A stretch of DNA of 64,000 bases, taken from the NCBI GenBank assembly GCA_027484575.1, contig JAIXSQ010000018.1, positions 224,700 through 288,699 on the forward strand. Direction: 5' to 3'. The notes under the pieces were generated by a model. It was not told the DNA's origin, made no database searches, and worked only from the letters and a program-made list of their open reading frames with translations. The first letter of the stretch is position 1, and the number at the start of each line of letters is the position of its first letter. The position numbers and the translations under genes are program-made. Below, piece after piece: positions 1-8,257 of this stretch. Origin of the DNA: Comamonadaceae bacterium. GTDB taxonomy: Bacteria; Pseudomonadota; Gammaproteobacteria; Burkholderiales; Burkholderiaceae_C.

Positions 1-1027
1 TCGCGGGGCCGTCCGTGGCCGCGAGGTTGCGCAGGCCCACCGCGTGCCGCAGGCGGCCCATGAAGGGCGTGGCGTGCGCGCGTGCCTTGGCCGCGCCCGC
101 CTGCAGGATGCGCTCGAGCTGGGCCGGGTCGGCCACCAGCGCGTCGTAGCGCGCACGCATGGGCGCGATCTCGCGGTCGATGCGCTCGAACAGCAGCTGC
201 TTGGCGTCGCCCCAGGCGATGCCCTCGGCATAGAGCTTGCGCAGTTGCGCGGTCTCCTCGGGCGCGGCGAAGGCCTGGTAGATCTGGAACAGGGCCGAGC
301 CCTCGGTGTCCTTGGGTTCGCCGGGCGCGCGCGAGTCGGTGACGATCGAGAAGATCTGCTTGCGCACCTGCTCGCGCGGGGCGAACAGGCCGATCACGTT
401 GTCGTAGCTCTTGCTCATCTTGCGGCCGTCCAGGCCGGGCAGCAGCGCCACCGCCTCGTCGACCTGCGCCTCGGGCAGCGTGAAGTGCTCGCCGTACAGG
501 TGGTTGAAGCTCGAGGCCATGTCGCGCGCCATCTCGATGTGCTGGATCTGGTCGCGGCCCACCGGCACCTTGTGCGCGTTGAACAGGATGATGTCGGCGG
601 CCATCAGCACCGGGTACATGAACAGGCCCGCGCTGACGTCGGTGTCCGCGTCCACGCCGGCGGCGGCGTTCTTGTCGACCTGCGCCTTGTACGCATGGGC
701 GCGGTTGAGCAGCCCCTTGCCGGCGACGCAGGTGAGGAACCAGGTCAGCTCGGGAATCTCGGGGATGTCGCTCTGCCGGTAGAAGAAGACCTTCTCCGGA
801 TCCAGTCCCGCGGCCACCCAGCAGGCCGCGATCTCCAGCGTCGAGCGCTGGATGCGGGCCGGCTCGTCGCACTTGATCAGCGCGTGGTAGTCGGCCAGGA
901 AGTAGTAGCTCTCGATGCCCGGGCGCAGGCTGGCCTGCACGGCCGGCCGGATCGCGCCGACGTAGTTGCCCAGGTGGGGCGTGCCGGTGGTGGTGATGCC
1001 GGTGAGGAAACGCACGGGAGATGCCAT
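1..1027 (-). CDS. trpS: Tryptophanyl-tRNA synthetase, 3' end beyond window
   Basis: Charges tRNA-Trp with tryptophan in the cytoplasm. The minus strand is open from an ATG at 1027 to the window edge, giving 342 codons with no stop, so the C-terminus is missing. The protein opens MASPVRFLTG and has the class I HIGH-type signature TPHLGNYVG near residue 15. The second signature, KMSKS, lies in GRKMSKSYDN at about residue 205. Both are typical of TrpRS. The gene starts 11 bp after the stop of the M50 protease gene on the same strand. The order PHP phosphatase, yciO-like, M50 protease, trpS is a familiar arrangement in beta- and gammaproteobacteria. Confidence 0.95.
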   Translation of the reverse strand, partial: MASPVRFLTGITTTGTPHLGNYVGAIRPAVQASLRPGIESYYFLADYHALIKCDEPARIQRSTLEIAACWVAAGLDPEKVFFYRQSDIPEIPELTWFLTCVAGKGLLNRAHAYKAQVDKNAAAGVDADTDVSAGLFMYPVLMAADIILFNAHKVPVGRDQIQHIEMARDMASSFNHLYGEHFTLPEAQVDEAVALLPGLDGRKMSKSYDNVIGLFAPREQVRKQIFSIVTDSRAPGEPKDTEGSALFQIYQAFAAPEETAQLRKLYAEGIAWGDAKQLLFERIDREIAPMRARYDALVADPAQLERILQAGAAKARAHATPFMGRLRHAVGLRNLAATDGPA

Positions 1028-1038
1028 GGGGATCGGGA

Positions 1039-1707
1039 TCAGGACAGCAGGGCCTTGAGGGGGGTGAGCAGCACGTCGAGCACGTCGTAGCCCACGCCCA
1101 GCAGCGGGCGCAGCCACAGGCTGCCCAGCACGCCGGCGACGACCAGGCCGAGCACGATGAAGAAGCCGTAGGGCTCGATGCGCGAGAAGGTCCAGGCCGC
1201 GCGCCGCGGCAGCAGCCCGGTGAGGATCCGGCCGCCATCGAGCGGCGGCAGCGGGAACAGGTTGAAGGCCCACATCACCAGGTTGACCAGCACGCCGGCC
1301 TTGGCCATGTCGAGGAAGAAGCGCTCCTGCACGCCGGAGCCCGCCAGCACCGTGAACAGGATCGCCCACAGGATGGCCTGCACGAAGTTCGAGCCCGGGC
1401 CCGCCAGTGCCACCCACACCATGTCGCGCTTGGGCCGGCGCAGGCGGCCGAAGTTCACCGGCACCGGCTTGGCGTAGCCGAACAGGAAGGCGCCGCCGGT
1501 GGCGAAGTACAGCAGCAGCGGCATCGCGATGGTGCCGATCGGGTCGATGTGCGGCAGCGGGTTGAGCGTCACCCGGCCCTGCACGTAAGCGGTGTCGTCA
1601 CCCAGCCAGCGCGCCACGTAGCCGTGCGCCGCCTCGTGCACGGTGATGGCGAACAGGACGGGGAGGGCGTAGACCGCGACGGTCTGGACGAGGTTGTTGA
1701 TGTCCAC
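1039..1707 (-). CDS. Site-2 protease family membrane metallopeptidase (M50)
   Basis: A 222-residue integral membrane zinc peptidase of the rhomboid-like M50/SREBP site-2 family. The metal motif HEAAHGY lies at about residues 24-30 inside the first hydrophobic segment. The second conserved element, NLFPLPPLDGGR, at about residues 165-176 supplies the downstream metal-ligand Asp of the NPxPxxDGG type. Several further hydrophobic stretches are visible. It lacks PDZ and CBS domains, so it is the compact form, whose substrate is usually unknown. It sits between trpS and the yciO-like gene on the same strand, probably in one operon. Confidence 0.9.
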   Translation of the reverse strand: MDINNLVQTVAVYALPVLFAITVHEAAHGYVARWLGDDTAYVQGRVTLNPLPHIDPIGTIAMPLLLYFATGGAFLFGYAKPVPVNFGRLRRPKRDMVWVALAGPGSNFVQAILWAILFTVLAGSGVQERFFLDMAKAGVLVNLVMWAFNLFPLPPLDGGRILTGLLPRRAAWTFSRIEPYGFFIVLGLVVAGVLGSLWLRPLLGVGYDVLDVLLTPLKALLS

Positions 1708-1731
1708 GGGGCGCGATTGTCGCAGGGGGCC

Positions 1732-2367
1732 CTACAGGCCCAGGGCCGCGGGGTCGCCGCGCCCTTCCCGCAGCACCTCGGCCGCGCCGCCGCTGCCCAT
1801 GGGCGTGAGGTCGACCACCGTGGTGGGCTCCAGCGGGCAGGCGCCGGCATCGAGCACGCCGGCCACCTGCTTCTCGTAGCGCGTGCGGATCTCCTGCGCG
1901 TCGTTCAGCGGCTCGTCCTCGCCGCGCGGGATCAGCGTGGTGGCCAGCAGCGGCGCCCCGTGCAGCTCCAGCAGCTGCTGCAGCGCCGGATGGTCGGGCA
2001 CGCGCAGCCCGATGGTCTTGCGCGAGGGATGGCTCACCCGCCGCGGCACCTCGCGCGTGGCCTCGAGGATGAAGGTGTACGGCCCGGGCGTGCCGGCCTT
2101 GAGCAGCCGGTACTGCCGGTTGTCCACCCGTGCGTAGGTGGACAGCTCGCTGAGGTCGCGGCACAGCAGCGTCAGGTGGTGGCGCTCGTCGACGCCGCGC
2201 ACCTGGCGCAGGCGGTCGGCCGCCGCCTTGTCGTCCAGGTGGCAGGCCAGGGCGTAGCTCGAATCGGTGGGGACCGCGAGCACGCCGCCGCCGGCCAGCA
2301 GCGCGACGGCCTGCTTGAGCAGGCGCGGCTGCGGGTTGTCGGGATGCAGTTCGAAGTACTGGGCCAT
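1732..2367 (-). CDS. YciO/Sua5/YrdC-family L-threonylcarbamoyladenylate synthase-like protein
   Basis: A 211-residue YrdC-fold protein. YrdC/Sua5 enzymes form threonylcarbamoyl-AMP for tRNA t6A modification. This one resembles the YciO branch, whose role is less certain. Visible features are VLAVPTDSSYALAC near residue 30, GPYTFILEATREVPRR near 95 with the basic patch that binds RNA or nucleotide, and IGLRVPDHP near 120. There is no C-terminal Sua5 domain. The gene lies downstream of the EamA transporter gene, with a 10-bp gap on the same strand. Confidence 0.85.
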   Translation of the reverse strand: MAQYFELHPDNPQPRLLKQAVALLAGGGVLAVPTDSSYALACHLDDKAAADRLRQVRGVDERHHLTLLCRDLSELSTYARVDNRQYRLLKAGTPGPYTFILEATREVPRRVSHPSRKTIGLRVPDHPALQQLLELHGAPLLATTLIPRGEDEPLNDAQEIRTRYEKQVAGVLDAGACPLEPTTVVDLTPMGSGGAAEVLREGRGDPAALGL

Positions 2368-2377
2368 GGCGCGATTG

Positions 2378-3283
2378 TCAGGACAGGCCGGCCGCCGGCG
2401 CAGGACGCCGCGCCTCGACCACCGTCAGCCACGCACCCGCCGCGCCGCAGGCGGCGATCGCCGCCATGCCCGCGACCGACCAGCCGTCGGGCACGTGGCC
2501 GAAGGCCAGCCAGCCGCCGAGCATCGCGAAGCCGATCTGCGTGTACAGGTAGGGCGTGAGGGTGGCCGCCGGCGCATGCCGGTACGCCAGGATGAGCAGG
2601 AAGTGCCCGACCGTGGCGGCCAGGCCCATGAAGCACAGCCCGGCCCACAGCAGAGGCTGAGTGACCTGCGTCCACACGACGGGGAGCGCCAGCGCCGACA
2701 CCAGCGCGCCCACCCAGCCGGTGTACAGGTGCATGGTCACCGGGTCCTCGGTGCGCGCCATGCGGCTGGTCAGCACCTGGAAGCCCGCATTGGTGGCCAC
2801 CAGCCCCAGCGGCAGCAGCGTGGCCCACTGGAAACCCTCGCCGCCCGGCCGCACGATCAGCAGCACGCCCGCGAAGCCGCCGGCCACCAGCGCCCAGCGC
2901 CGCGCCGACACCTGCTCCTTGAGCACCGTGGCGGCCAGCAGCGTGATGGCCAGCGGGGCCATCATCACGATCGCCGTGAACTCGCCCACCGGCAGGAAAC
3001 GCAGGCTCAGGAAGGCCAGCAGGCTGCTGGCCAGCAGCAACAGGCCGCGCAGCACCTGGAACGGCAGGTGGCGGGTGCGCAGCACGGCGGTGCCGCGCCA
3101 GGGCAGCACCACCAGCGTGGTGGCCACCGCCTGGAACGCATAGCGGAACCACAGCGCCATCAGCAGCGGCACGCCGGCGCTCACGCCCTTGGTGGTGGTG
3201 TCCAGGGCCGCGAAGCAGCCGGCGGCGGTGACGACCAGGGCGATGCCGCGCAGCGGCCGCTTGCCGAAGCCGGCGCCGCTCAC
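2378..3283 (-). CDS. EamA/DMT-family drug/metabolite transporter
   Basis: A 301-residue inner-membrane carrier with about ten hydrophobic segments in two EamA halves. It has the characteristic early stretch ALDTTTKGVSAGVPLLMALW and a conserved ending in the last helix. The start is taken as GTG at 3283. This overlaps the stop of the upstream PHP gene as GTGA, a 4-bp overlap that implies translational coupling. The frame stays open far upstream, but that part is antisense-style GC-rich noise overlapping the PHP gene. The substrate cannot be inferred. Confidence 0.85.
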   Translation of the reverse strand: MSGAGFGKRPLRGIALVVTAAGCFAALDTTTKGVSAGVPLLMALWFRYAFQAVATTLVVLPWRGTAVLRTRHLPFQVLRGLLLLASSLLAFLSLRFLPVGEFTAIVMMAPLAITLLAATVLKEQVSARRWALVAGGFAGVLLIVRPGGEGFQWATLLPLGLVATNAGFQVLTSRMARTEDPVTMHLYTGWVGALVSALALPVVWTQVTQPLLWAGLCFMGLAATVGHFLLILAYRHAPAATLTPYLYTQIGFAMLGGWLAFGHVPDGWSVAGMAAIAACGAAGAWLTVVEARRPAPAAGLS

Positions 3284-4131
3284 CGGATGCGATCGGCCAG
3301 CAGTTCCCACACCGGCGTCAGGTCGCCGGGCAGCCAGGGCAGCCGGCCCAGGTCGGTGTGGCTCTCGTCGGGGCTGTGGAAGTCGCTGCCGCGCGAGGCG
3401 GCCAGGCCGAACTCCTTGGCGGTGGCGGCGTAGCGCACGGCCTCGGCGGCGGTGTGGCTGCCGGTGACGACCTCGACCGCCCGGCCGCCGTGCGCCTTGA
3501 ACTCGCTGAACAGGGCGTACTCCTCGTTCGGCGTGAACTTGTAGCGGGCCGGGTGCGCGATCACGGCCATGCCGCCGGCATCGGTGATCCAGTGCACCGC
3601 GTCCTTCAGCGAGGCCCAGCGGTGCGGCACGTAGCCGGGCTTGCCCTCGGTGAGGTACTTGCGGAACACCTCGGGGGTGTCGCGGCAGGCGCCGATCTCC
3701 ACGAGGAAGCGGGCGAAGTGGGTGCGCGAGATGAGCTCGGGGTTGCCCACGTACCTGAGTGCGCCCTCGTAGGCGCCCTTGATGCCGACCTGCGCCAGCT
3801 GGGCCGCCATCTCCTGCGCGCGCGCGCCGCGGCCGCCACGGGTGGCCTCCAGGCCGGCGCGCATCGCGGGATCGTCGGGATCGAAGCCCAGCCCCACGAT
3901 GTGCACGGTCTCGCCGGCGAAGGTCACCGACACCTCGGTGCCGGTCAGGTAGTGCATGCCTTCGGCCGCGGCCGCGGCTGCCGCGCGGTGCTGGCCGCCG
4001 ATCTCGTCGTGGTCGGTCAGGGCCCACAGCTCGACCCCGTTGGCCTTGGCCCGCGCCGCGAGCGCTTCCGGGGTGAGCGTGCCGTCGGAGACGACGGAGT
4101 GGCAATGGAGGTCGGCGTTGAGGATGGCCAC
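3280..4131 (-). CDS. rnm: PHP-domain 3',5'-nucleoside bisphosphate phosphatase / 5'-3' exoribonuclease (RNase AM type)
   Basis: A 283-residue PHP phosphoesterase. Metal-binding motifs are DLHCHS at residues 7-12, TDHDE near 39, GTEV near 65, an internal ARTHF-type His, VIAHPARY near 193 and GSDFHSP near 253. This set matches the YciV/TrpH group, which removes the 3' phosphate from 3',5'-bisphosphonucleotides and trims short RNA 5' ends. It heads the minus-strand run that continues into the EamA gene, yciO-like gene, M50 gene and trpS. The symbol is given by family resemblance. Confidence 0.85.
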   Translation of the reverse strand: MAILNADLHCHSVVSDGTLTPEALAARAKANGVELWALTDHDEIGGQHRAAAAAAAEGMHYLTGTEVSVTFAGETVHIVGLGFDPDDPAMRAGLEATRGGRGARAQEMAAQLAQVGIKGAYEGALRYVGNPELISRTHFARFLVEIGACRDTPEVFRKYLTEGKPGYVPHRWASLKDAVHWITDAGGMAVIAHPARYKFTPNEEYALFSEFKAHGGRAVEVVTGSHTAAEAVRYAATAKEFGLAASRGSDFHSPDESHTDLGRLPWLPGDLTPVWELLADRIR

Positions 4132-4206
4132 CGCCGGATTCTAGGCGCCGGTCGCGCGGCGTGCCCGCGCCGCGCCGTCGCCCGCGCCGCGTGCAGGGCC
4201 GCCCGT

Positions 4207-4878
4207 TCAGGCCACCGCGCCGGCCTGCAGCTTCAGGTCGGTGCGGGTGCGCACCGCGCAGCGCAGCGCCACCTTCAGGCCGCGCGCGATCTGGTCGCAG
4301 CTCATAGACGGCTGGCCCTGCTCGGGCAGCCAGGGCACGTGCAGCATGCCGCCGCGCACGCCGGCCCAGCGCGCGTCGGTCGCCAGGCGGTGCATCAGCC
4401 CGTAGAAGACGTGGTTGCACACGAAGGTTCCGGCCGTCTGCGAGACGTCCGCCCGCACGCCCTCGGCGAGCAGCGCGGCCAGCATGGCCTTGATGGGCAG
4501 GGTGCTGAAGTAGGCGGCGGGCGCGCCGGCGACCACCTCGGTGTCCACCGGCTGCGCGCCGGCGTTGTCGGGGATGCGGGCGTCGTTGACGTTGATCGCG
4601 ACGCGCTCGAGCGAGATGTTGGAGCGCCCGCCCGCCTGGCCGGTCACCAGCACGAGCGCGGGGCGGTGGCGCTCGAGCAGCGTGTCGAGCGCCTGCAGGG
4701 CCTCGCCGAACACGGTGGGCAGCTGTGCGGCGGCGACCTCGTGCCCGTCGAGTTCCAGGCCGTCGAGCTGCTGCACCGCCTGCCAGCTGGGGTTGACGGG
4801 CTGGCCGCCGAACGGGTCGAAGCCCGTGAGCAGGATGCGGGGGCGGCCGACAGGCGCCGCGCGACGGTCGCTTAGCAT
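4207..4878 (-). CDS. pcp: Pyroglutamyl-peptidase I (C15 cysteine peptidase)
   Basis: Removes N-terminal pyroglutamate from peptides in the cytoplasm. The fold signature ILLTGFDPFGGQPVNPS is near the N-terminus. Catalytic Glu is in SLERVAINVNDARIPDN, Cys in AGTFVCNHVFYGLMH, and His in MLHVPWLPEQ. The length of 223 residues fits the family norm of about 215. The start is ambiguous. An ATG at 4908 would add ten residues but would share the palindromic CATG with the start of the divergent metallopeptidase gene, so the internal ATG at 4878 is preferred. Confidence 0.92.
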   Translation of the reverse strand: MLSDRRAAPVGRPRILLTGFDPFGGQPVNPSWQAVQQLDGLELDGHEVAAAQLPTVFGEALQALDTLLERHRPALVLVTGQAGGRSNISLERVAINVNDARIPDNAGAQPVDTEVVAGAPAAYFSTLPIKAMLAALLAEGVRADVSQTAGTFVCNHVFYGLMHRLATDARWAGVRGGMLHVPWLPEQGQPSMSCDQIARGLKVALRCAVRTRTDLKLQAGAVA

Positions 4879-4906
4879 CGGGTCACTGTACTGCAGGGGT
4901 GTGTGC

Positions 4907-5785
4907 ATGCGCTGGGAAGGCCACCGCGAATCCGAGAACGTCGAGGACTACAGGGATGGCGGCCCGGGCGGGGGCGGCGGCTTCGGCCTGGGCGGCCGCA
5001 GCATCGGCATCGGCACCGTCGTGCTGGCCCTGGTGGGCAGCCTGGTCTTCGGCATCAACCCGCTGACCATGCTCTCGCTGCTCAGCGGCGGCGGCGCCCC
5101 GGCGCCCGTGCAGCAGCAGGCCCCGCACCAGGCGCCACCGGCCGGCGACCGCGACGCGCGCTTCGTGGCCACCGTGCTGGCCGACACCGAGGACGTCTGG
5201 GGCCGGGTGTTCGCCGCGGGCGGCGCGGCCTACCAGGCGCCCAAGCTGGTGCTGTTCGACGGCGCCGTGCGCACCGCCTGCGGGGCGGGGCAGGCGGCCA
5301 TGGGGCCGTTCTACTGCCCCGCGGACCAGCGGGTGTACATCGACCTGTCGTTCTGGCGCACCCTGGGCAGCCAGCTGGGCGCGCCCGGCGAGTTCGCGCG
5401 GGCCTACGTGATCGCGCACGAGGTCGGCCACCACGTGCAGAACCTGCTGGGGGTCAGCGGCAAGGTCGAACAGCTGCGCGCCCGCTCGGGGCAGCAGCAG
5501 GCCAATGCACTGAGCGTGCGCACCGAGCTGCAGGCCGACTGCCTGGCCGGCGTGTGGGCGCACCACTCGCAGCAGTCCAAGCGCTGGCTGGATCCCGGCG
5601 ACATCGAGTCGGCGATTCAGGCCGCGGGGCGCATCGGCGACGACGCGCTGCAGCGCTCGGCCGGCCAGGCCGTGGTGCCCGAGCGCTTCACGCACGGCAG
5701 CAGCGCCCAGCGGGTGCGCTGGTTCGACACCGGGTGGAAGGCCGGCAGCGTGCAGGCCTGCGACACCTTCGCGGCCCGGTCCTGA
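4907..5785 (+). CDS. ypfJ: Neutral zinc metallopeptidase, YpfJ family
   Basis: A 292-residue putative membrane-anchored zinc peptidase. It opens with the conserved MRWEGHRESENVEDYRD element, followed by a Gly-rich linker and one hydrophobic segment (about residues 35-55). A periplasmic domain carries the metal motif IAHEVGHHVQ, and a downstream Glu in ELQADCLAGVWAH is the probable third ligand. The end WKAGSVQACDTF is typical of the family. Substrates are not established. The gene is divergent from pcp, with start codons almost touching. Confidence 0.88.
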   Translation: MRWEGHRESENVEDYRDGGPGGGGGFGLGGRSIGIGTVVLALVGSLVFGINPLTMLSLLSGGGAPAPVQQQAPHQAPPAGDRDARFVATVLADTEDVWGRVFAAGGAAYQAPKLVLFDGAVRTACGAGQAAMGPFYCPADQRVYIDLSFWRTLGSQLGAPGEFARAYVIAHEVGHHVQNLLGVSGKVEQLRARSGQQQANALSVRTELQADCLAGVWAHHSQQSKRWLDPGDIESAIQAAGRIGDDALQRSAGQAVVPERFTHGSSAQRVRWFDTGWKAGSVQACDTFAARS

Positions 5786-5822
5786 GCCCTGCGTGGCGCC
5801 GCAGCCACGGCTGCGGCTGAGC

Positions 5823-5836
5823 TTGACCGGGGTCAA
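5823..5836. promoter_or_regulatory. FNR/Anr-type box upstream of ompW
   Basis: TTGACCGGGGTCAA is a perfect dyad of TTGAC and GTCAA around four bases, one base per half-site from the FNR consensus TTGAT-N4-ATCAA. Its centre is 29.5 bp upstream of the -10-like TAGAGT at 5859-5864. A start near 5871 would place the box at -41.5, the class II FNR position. E. coli ompW is known to respond to FNR. Confidence 0.55.
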
Positions 5837-5847
5837 GGGTTAACCCT
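5836..5847. repeat. Perfect 12-bp palindrome AGGGTTAACCCT
   Basis: This palindrome abuts the FNR-type box and lies 49 bp before the ompW start. Its 10-bp core GGGTTAACCC recurs as a palindrome at 53803-53812 in front of kdgD. It could be a second operator, but its regulator is unknown. Confidence 0.45.
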
Positions 5848-5896
5848 GAGTCGGTCCCTAGAGTCTCTCTCGTCGTCCACAACGAGAGAGAAGACC

Positions 5897-6520
5897 ATGA
5901 CCCTGAACCTCAAGACCCTCGCGATCGCCGCCGCCGCCGTCGCCGCCCTGGGCGCCACCGGCCAGGCCCTGGCGCAGCAGAGCCCCTGGCTCGTGCGCGC
6001 CCGCATCGTGAACATCGACACGGCCAACCAATCCGAGGCCGTGCCGGCCGCCGGCATCCCCGCCGACGCGATCCACGTGAGCAACAAGACGATCCCCGAG
6101 GTGGACATCTCGTACTTCTTCACGCCCCAGATCGCGGCCGAGCTGGTGCTGACCTACCCGCAGAAGCACAACGTGTCGGTCGGCGGCGCGGGCGTGGGCA
6201 GCTTCAAGCACCTGCCGCCGACGCTGACGCTGCAGTACCACTTCCTGCCCGGTGCGCAGTTCAGCCCCTACGTGGGCGCCGGCGTCAACTACACCCGCAT
6301 CAGCAACATCGACCTGCAAGGCGGCCTGGGCCTGGAGAAGAGCTCCACCGGCCTGGCGCTGCAGGCCGGCGTCGACTACAAGCTGGACAAGCACTGGTCG
6401 CTCAACGTCGACATCAAGAAGGTCCAGATCCGCAGCGACGTGACCCTCAACGCCGCCCGCATCAGCCAGGTCAGGCTCGACCCCGTGCTGTTCGGCGTGG
6501 GCCTGGGCTACCGCTTCTGA
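5897..6520 (+). CDS. ompW: OmpW-family outer-membrane beta-barrel protein
   Basis: A 207-residue precursor. A Sec signal peptide covers about residues 1-26, ending at an AQA-type site followed by QQSPWLVRARI, the usual OmpW opening. PEVDISYFFTPQIAAELVLTY and the terminal GVGLGYRF, with a C-terminal aromatic residue for BAM recognition, are diagnostic. The eight-stranded barrel is thought to carry small hydrophobic compounds across the outer membrane. The ribosome site is the GA-rich stretch before ATG 5897. Transcription is probably oxygen-responsive through the upstream FNR-type box. Confidence 0.93.
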   Translation: MTLNLKTLAIAAAAVAALGATGQALAQQSPWLVRARIVNIDTANQSEAVPAAGIPADAIHVSNKTIPEVDISYFFTPQIAAELVLTYPQKHNVSVGGAGVGSFKHLPPTLTLQYHFLPGAQFSPYVGAGVNYTRISNIDLQGGLGLEKSSTGLALQAGVDYKLDKHWSLNVDIKKVQIRSDVTLNAARISQVRLDPVLFGVGLGYRF

Positions 6521-6541
6521 CGCGGCGGTTTCCCGCACCTG

Positions 6542-6572
6542 CGACCGGGGCCGGCACTGCCGGCCCCGGTCG
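6542..6572 (+). terminator. Strong hairpin after ompW
   Basis: Two perfectly complementary 15-base arms (6542-6556 and 6558-6572) around a single central base lie 21 bp after the ompW stop. There is no clear T-tract, so intrinsic strength is uncertain. Confidence 0.65.
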
Positions 6573-6661
6573 TCTCCGGGGCGTGCCCGCAGGCCGCCCG
6601 CACAGGCTTTTCGGGCCGTTGCCGGCTCGGCCGCGCCCGGATGCGACAATCCGGGGCTGAC

Positions 6662-8116
6662 ATGAGTGCTTCCTTCTCCAATCTCTCGCTGGCCGCGCCG
6701 CTGGCACGTGCCGTGGCCGAGATGGGCTACGAGCAGATGACGCCGATCCAGGCGCAGGCCATTCCCGTGGTCCTGACCGGCAAGGACGTGATGGGCGCTG
6801 CCCAGACCGGCACCGGCAAGACTGCGGCCTTCTCCCTGCCCCTGCTGCAGCGCCTGCTCAAGCACGAGAACAGTTCCACCTCGCCCGCCCGCCACCCGGT
6901 GCGCGCGCTGGTGCTGCTGCCCACGCGCGAACTGGCCGACCAGGTCGCGCAGCAGGTCAAGCTCTATGCCAAGTACACCAACCTGCGCAGCACGGTGGTG
7001 TTCGGCGGCATGGACATGAAGCCGCAGACGGCCGAACTGAAGAAGGGCGTGGAGATCCTGGTGGCCACGCCGGGCCGGCTGCTGGACCACATCGAGGCCA
7101 AGAACGCGATCCTCAACCAGGTCGAGTACGTGGTGCTGGACGAGGCCGACCGCATGCTGGACATCGGCTTCCTGCCCGACCTGCAGCGCATCCTGTCGTA
7201 CCTGCCCAAGCAGCGCACCACGCTGCTGTTCTCGGCCACCTTCTCGCCCGAGATCAAGCGGCTGGCCAACAGCTACCTGCAGGACCCGGTGGTCGTCGAG
7301 GTGGCCCGCCCCAATGCCACGGCGTCGACCGTGGAGCAGCATTTCTTCAGCGTCTCCGACGACGACAAGCGCCGCGCCGTCAAGCAGATCGTGCGCCAGC
7401 GCGAGATCCGCCAGGCCTTCGTGTTCGTCAACAGCAAGCTCGGGTGCGCCCGGCTGGCCCGCTCGCTCGAGCGGGAGGGCCTGCGCGCGGTGGCCATGCA
7501 CGGCGACAAGAGCCAGGACGAGCGCCTGAAGGCGCTGGCCGCCTTCAAGGCCGGCGAGGTCGACCTGCTGGTGGCCACCGACGTGGCCGCGCGCGGGCTG
7601 GACATCAAGGACGTACCGGCGGTCTTCAACTTCGACGTGCCGTTCAACCCCGAGGACTACGTGCACCGCATCGGCCGCACCGGCCGTGCCGGCGCCTCGG
7701 GCCTGGCGGTCACGCTGGTGTCGCCCTCCGACAACCGCCTGGTCGCCGACCTCGAGAAGCTGCTGAAGAAGAAGCTGGAGATCGAGCCGATCGAATGGGA
7801 CGACGACCGCCCGCGCGGCCGCATCAACGACGGCCGCCGCACCTGGCGTGAACGTGGCGAGCTGGGCGACGAGCGCGACGCGATGCAGGCCCAGCGTGAG
7901 CGCGAGCGCGGCCCGCGCCGCGATGCGCCGCCCCAGCGCCCCGCCCAGCCGCCGGCCGACCCGTTCTTCGAGCAGCCCTACGAGGCGCCGGCCACCGAGG
8001 CGGCGCCGGCCTGGGAAGGCCAGGGCAAGCCCGCGCCCAGCCGCGTGTCGGCCAACATCAAGACCCGCCGCAAGGTGGCGGCCCTGTTCAAGGGCCCGCC
8101 GCCGCCCGCGGCCTGA
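6662..8116 (+). CDS. rhlE: DEAD-box ATP-dependent RNA helicase, RhlE type
   Basis: A 484-residue RNA helicase. In order: Q-motif YEQMTPIQAQAIP near residue 25, Walker A AQTGTGKT, PTRELA, TPGRLLDH, DEAD in VLDEADRMLDIGF, SAT in LFSATFSPE, the ARGLDIK motif and HRIGRTGRAG. A charged, Pro-rich tail of about 90 residues ends in KTRRKVAALFK, as in RhlE proteins that act on ribosome assembly and mRNA decay. An in-frame ATG 21 bases upstream (6641) exists, but MSASFSNL at 6662 aligns with the usual family start. Confidence 0.92.
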   Translation: MSASFSNLSLAAPLARAVAEMGYEQMTPIQAQAIPVVLTGKDVMGAAQTGTGKTAAFSLPLLQRLLKHENSSTSPARHPVRALVLLPTRELADQVAQQVKLYAKYTNLRSTVVFGGMDMKPQTAELKKGVEILVATPGRLLDHIEAKNAILNQVEYVVLDEADRMLDIGFLPDLQRILSYLPKQRTTLLFSATFSPEIKRLANSYLQDPVVVEVARPNATASTVEQHFFSVSDDDKRRAVKQIVRQREIRQAFVFVNSKLGCARLARSLEREGLRAVAMHGDKSQDERLKALAAFKAGEVDLLVATDVAARGLDIKDVPAVFNFDVPFNPEDYVHRIGRTGRAGASGLAVTLVSPSDNRLVADLEKLLKKKLEIEPIEWDDDRPRGRINDGRRTWRERGELGDERDAMQAQRERERGPRRDAPPQRPAQPPADPFFEQPYEAPATEAAPAWEGQGKPAPSRVSANIKTRRKVAALFKGPPPPAA

Positions 8117-8122
8117 GGCGCC

Positions 8123-8139
8123 GGTCCCCCGCGGGGGCC
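8123..8139 (+). terminator. Short GC hairpin after the helicase
   Basis: The self-complementary core CCCCCGCGGGGG (8126-8137) lies 10 bp after the helicase stop. No T-tract follows. It may end transcription or simply form part of the adjacent repeat region. Confidence 0.4.
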
Positions 8140-8160
8140 TGTCCTGTCGTCTCCGCCCGA

Positions 8161-8230
8161 TCGTGGATGCCCGCCTGCGCGGGCATGACGGTCCTCCGTT
8201 CGTCGTCCCCGCGCATGCGGGGACCCACGC
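8161..8230. repeat. REP-like double-hairpin intergenic repeat
   Basis: Contains both signature arms of the family seen at five other places in this window: GCCCGCCTGCGCGGGC and a GTCCCCGC...GCGGGGAC-type hairpin, separated by about 20 bases. It lies between the convergent helicase and apaH genes. Confidence 0.8.
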
Positions 8231-8257
8231 GCCGCCGCGGTGCCGGCCGCGAGCCGC

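Noticed and set aside
2378..4420. 680-codon open frame as one protein including the EamA transporter
   Set aside because: The first part overlaps the PHP phosphatase gene in another frame and has no domain content. The transporter start at GTG 3283 overlaps the PHP stop in the usual coupled fashion.
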